From the NCBI GenBank assembly GCA_036925085.1, contig JAUPFP010000126.1, forward strand, positions 1 through 64,000: a stretch of DNA of 64,000 nt, in the 5' to 3' direction. Both the position numbers and the translations under genes were made by a program. The stretch's first letter is position 1; each line of letters starts with the position of its first letter. The notes beneath the pieces were generated by a model that saw nothing but the letters and a program-made list of their open reading frames with translations, ran no database searches and was not told the DNA's origin. Source of the stretch: Brachycybe producta. Its lineage: Eukaryota; Arthropoda; Diplopoda; Playtdesmida; Andrognathidae. Shown here piece by piece: positions 62,227 through 64,000 of this stretch.

Positions 62227-64000
62227 TGTTTTTGATTAAAAACCATAATTGTTGGTTGATCTAAACAGAATTGTTACTTCACAATTGGCCCTTGGACCAC
62301 AGATTGAGAAATATTTGCTTGATATTGCATAGAAATCCGAGCCATAACAATTAGTTACAAATCAATCACAGCGAAATCAATCACAACAGATTAAAATAAT
62401 TTGTCAAAACTTGAACCAAAATTTTGAATGCAAAATTTGACACTTTTTTGTTGAAATGGTTGCAGAAATTTTGACTGAATGTTCTGACATTATTGCACAT
62501 TTCAACGCTGCCTACGTTGACCACCCTGTGATTGTTGCCAGGCGTTCTCAAGTGCATAAACAGAGCAAGAGTTCACATGCTTCCATTATGATTTTATCTG
62601 TAATAAATGCGTCAATTTTCTAACGTTTTTATGCTATTTTGCACTAACTTTTAACTTTCAGCGAGAGTAGTAAGCAAAAAATGTTCTTGATCTTAACTTT
62701 CATGATTGATTTGGCCCATAATACTAATGATGACTCGTAATACTATTTGCATTAGAATTTAGAGCTGAGTGTACTAAGGCCAGAAAAAATATGTCCTCTT
62801 ACTTACGGCTAGTATTTGATACTATCTACTGTTCAAATTTAATTTGTCTTCCATTTTTTCGTGAATTTTGTAAACTATTGTCCGTTTCATTTTGAAATTG
62901 GCTCTATAATGAGAAGTTTTGGCCCCTCAAACTAAGCTACCCACCGAGAAAATCCCCGATGGCCCGATATGCCTTCCAGTCCGTTTCTGTGCATAAACAC
63001 AAAAATAAAAGTGAACACGAATAAAGGCTAAACTATAGAGTAGGGCTTACAGGAGGAGAAAACAATCCCACTTTGAAAGAAAACCAATTTTCAAATATTG
63101 CGTTCAATATAAAAGGTCCTATAATGAATTTCTCATTGCATCTAATAATAATAAACAGCCATAAAGAACACCAAACAAAGTTTACATTAAAACGGTTCCA
63201 AGAACCAATTCATCTAGATCATTCCGACCCTGTCCCATTTATTTAATCTAACGCTATTTTCGTTATATAAATGTTTCCTATATATACAGTATATAAGCAA
63301 ACCGCAAACGAATCCAAAAAAAAAGATGAAAATCTTGTTCAAGGATAACAAAACTTTGGTTTCTGTTTATGACTACAGATTTTAAAGACACTTTTTTTTA
63401 ATACATTTAAAAAAAAACCTTCGAAAATTATGCAAAATATTTCTTTTCTTCAATGAAAAACAACTAAGAATAAATGCTTCCTATACTAACAACTAACTGT
63501 ACTAAAAAAACAAAAAAAACTAAGCCTCATTTATTCAAGTGAATTTATAACCGCATAATTTATGATGTTCTAGAAATTTGGTTGAATAAATATAAAATTC
63601 AGCACAGTACACAAAAAAAATACAACGACAAACCCTCACAGCAAATAAGATTTTTTCAGAAATTTGATTTAAGAACATTACATATTCAAAAGAATGACAA
63701 CAAGACTAAAAAAAAAGAATGGGACAGCCGAAAAGTACAAGCTCTGTTGGGCCCTTAAGTCATAGAATACAAGTGTATCTTATTTTAGGTTGAACAAAAA
63801 TGACAATTCTTGAAATTGGAAAAATTAAATTCAATTTAACGTCTACAACTTTTTTGGCCCAACTTGAAATAACAACAGAAAAATGAAGAATTGGAAATTA
63901 CCGTAAGGAGTTTATTTTTAATTTAAACGGGCCCAGTTTCCACTCGACGAGTATGTTTGTAATATAGTTAGTTAGTTTGTTATATAGTTATATATCAACC

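Larger units (their letters stand above)
56280..64000. other. Gene-free region to window end
   Basis: AT-rich DNA with poly-A/T tracts, a CT-rich microsatellite (about 57568-57622) and no supported exon on either strand. Structured items: a block at 57960-58110 similar to 41195-41300, hairpins at 58117-58147 and 62163-62226, the Harbinger-MITE relative at 58735-59090, and a dispersed repeat at about 62760-62970. Confidence 0.5.

Overview
The window looks like AT-rich nuclear DNA of an invertebrate animal. One gene has eleven recognisable exons joined by GT-AG introns. A second, intronless reading frame encodes a tetraspanin. The rest is dominated by tandem repeats and short inverted-repeat mobile elements (MITEs). 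A pseudouridine-5'-phosphate glycosidase gene and the repeated AGGCCTA word would fit a marine invertebrate, perhaps an echinoderm or relative. That placement is recollection-based and weak. There is no sign of bacterial gene organisation.

Layout. (1) 1-13205: a very long satellite/minisatellite built on a 4-base grid (GGAT, GAAA, AGAT blocks), with a visible higher-order structure of about 1.4-1.6 kb inside a super-period of about 6.7 kb. It continues off the left edge. (2) 13206-13938: an unrelated array of roughly 23-bp units, rich in the YY1/Pho-like word AAAATGGCGGC. (3) 14296-20276, plus strand: eleven exons with fully consistent splice phases, encoding almost all of a PsuG-type pseudouridine-5'-phosphate glycosidase, then a linker and the first strand of a PfkB-type kinase. 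The start exon and the rest of the kinase were not found. (4) 24421-25533, minus strand: an intronless tetraspanin frame. (5) 26287-26550, minus strand: a protein-like exon of unknown family. (6) 26551-64000: about 37 kb with no gene I can recognise, but with many structured elements. These include a hAT-type MITE with an 8-bp target duplication, a PIF/Harbinger-type MITE with a TTA duplication, a recurrent palindromic family carrying the CRE word TGACGTCA in its ends, a second recurrent palindromic family carrying ACTAGAAG, nested insertions, and several near-perfect hairpins.

How the parts relate. The two arrays end about 360 bp before the first recognised glycosidase exon, so they lie in its 5' flank or in its first intron. 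MITEs sit in two of its introns and flank the tetraspanin gene. The glycosidase (and kinase, if it exists) would act in pseudouridine breakdown. The tetraspanin is functionally unrelated and convergent with it. All coordinates were derived by hand. Repeat ends without a target duplication are approximate.
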